The notes below the pieces were generated by a model that made no database searches, was not told the origin of the DNA, and was given only the letters and a program-made list of their open reading frames with translations. From the IMG/VR virus record IMGVR_UViG_3300028734_000030, positions 1 to 48,376 of that record: a DNA stretch of 48,376 nt; one strand, given 5' to 3'. Positions 47,641 to 48,376 of the stretch are shown piece by piece (the stretch's first letter is position 1; every line of letters begins with the position of its first letter). The DNA comes from a virus. Both the position numbers and the translations under genes were made by a program.

Positions 47641-48376
47641 ATGGCGGATGCCTATATTTCAAGTACCCTACTGCTATTGCATTGTGATGGGGCTAATGGG
47701 TCGACTACATTTACGGATAATTCATTCCTTTCAAAGACGGTTACGCCTTCTGGAAATACGAATGTTAGCACCGCACAAAGTAAATTTGGCGGTTCAAGTG
47801 CTTATTTTGATGGAGTTGGTGACTATTTAACAGTATCAGGAAATACCGATTTTTCTTTTGGTACAGGGAATTTCACGATTGAAATGTGGGTACGCCGCGA
47901 TACTTTTACAAGTTATGCGGCACTGTATAGTGGCGATGCGACACTTGCCCAAGCAACTAACTTGGGGATCAGAATATTTAACACGGATGGCTCTGTCATT
48001 GTCAATGTTGGAAGCACTAACATAATGACAGCTACAGCCGCTTTACCATTAAACACCTGGGCGCACCTTTCGGTAGTCAGGTCATCAAATACATTTTATG
48101 TGTTTGTGGATGGGATTCAAATAGGTTCTACTGGGTCATATTCTGGTTCTATTACCTGTAGCACTGGCTATCCATCTATAGGTGGACATACGAATTATAC
48201 AGATTTTAAAGGCTATCTGGATGATATTCGCATAACTAAAGTTGCTCGTTATACCTCGAATTTCACAGCGCCAACGGCAGCGTTTGACAACTATTTAGGC
48301 GTAATGAATTACACGAAATCAGGAAGTATACTGATAACCGTAACGCCTAATTCTAATAAAGAAAAACACATACCAC
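47641..48376 (+). CDS. LamG/concanavalin-like tail fibre protein (open at the window end)
   Basis: At least 245 residues, open to the last base. HCDGANGSTTFTDNS, GGSSAYFDGVGDYLTV, FTIEMWVRR, then WAHLSVVRSSNTFYVFVDG and GYLDDIRITKVARY are the LamG-like jelly-roll signature used by phage adhesins to bind surface sugars. If the map is circular it ends at 24-26 on the other side of the junction. Confidence 0.8.
   Translation, partial: MADAYISSTLLLLHCDGANGSTTFTDNSFLSKTVTPSGNTNVSTAQSKFGGSSAYFDGVGDYLTVSGNTDFSFGTGNFTIEMWVRRDTFTSYAALYSGDATLAQATNLGIRIFNTDGSVIVNVGSTNIMTATAALPLNTWAHLSVVRSSNTFYVFVDGIQIGSTGSYSGSITCSTGYPSIGGHTNYTDFKGYLDDIRITKVARYTSNFTAPTAAFDNYLGVMNYTKSGSILITVTPNSNKEKHIP

Noticed and set aside
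1-48376. CRISPR arrays and tRNA genes
   Set aside because: The direct repeats found are iterons or coding repeats without spacers of constant length; no cloverleaf with TTC-type arm was recognised by eye. A tRNA scan would settle this.

Overview
The window looks like the complete or nearly complete genome of a tailed bacteriophage, most likely a podovirus-type phage with a P22-like portal and a DUF4043/N4-gp56-type coat protein. The host is probably a gammaproteobacterium; that is inference from moderate GC content, the RusA/RecE/Rap1a/RlpA complement and gene style, and no host gene is visible. The two contig ends appear to join inside one open LamG gene: across the junction the frame continues for a few codons, stops at 24-26, and a terminator follows at 43-77. 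This fits a circular map. Besides ordinary phage replication genes (an O-like initiator and a P-like loader) the window carries a plasmid Rep_3 initiator with its own iterons, so a phage-plasmid lifestyle is a reasonable reading.

Layout: 1-596, terminator and a gene-free stretch that may be a structured RNA. 597-14772 (+), a DnaQ-type exonuclease, small ORFs, a 776-residue probable virion protein, a 3408-residue polyvalent ejection-type protein with two zincin motifs, and a membrane coiled-coil protein. 14775-15005 (+) and 14983-15603 (-), lysis-like and small genes meeting convergently. 15934-24834 (-), leftward early region: Rap1a/Tai-like protein, HEPN-like protein, DUF7694-like protein, minimal tyrosine recombinase, DUF551, YkgJ cysteine cluster, a single-strand annealing protein with a RecE-type exonuclease, many small overlapping genes, and a YdaS/Cro-like repressor. 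24835-25629, regulatory hub with terminators in both directions, an attenuator-like leader, a ribbon-helix-helix gene and paired palindromic operators. 25630-31854 (+), replication (O-like, P-like), a cassette of small zinc-ribbon and coiled-coil genes, RusA, an iteron array, a DnaA-box pair and an M15 endolysin. 31858-48376 (+), terminase, portal, scaffold, coat, adaptor and other structural genes, interrupted by a GIY-YIG endonuclease (36106-37023) and by the Rep_3 replicon (45700-46700).

The most unusual points are these. (1) Two iteron arrays with unrelated repeats sit 15 kb apart behind the same diverged leader of about 65 bp, one before rep and one before an 87-residue HTH gene; a third, lambda-ori-like repeat set lies inside the O-like gene. 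(2) There are deletion scars: a dnaB helicase reduced to its first codons plus its last 44 codons out of frame, and a methyltransferase-HTH / Vsr / DUF1640 composite. Two small genes are broken by in-frame TAA codons. (3) A perfect 15-bp inverted repeat flanks the promoter region of the operon that encodes the small tyrosine recombinase, which suggests an invertible promoter. (4) A double-hairpin element occurs twice, with compensatory base changes. (5) A leader has three mutually exclusive pairing segments before a ten-T terminator. No CRISPR array and no tRNA gene were seen.
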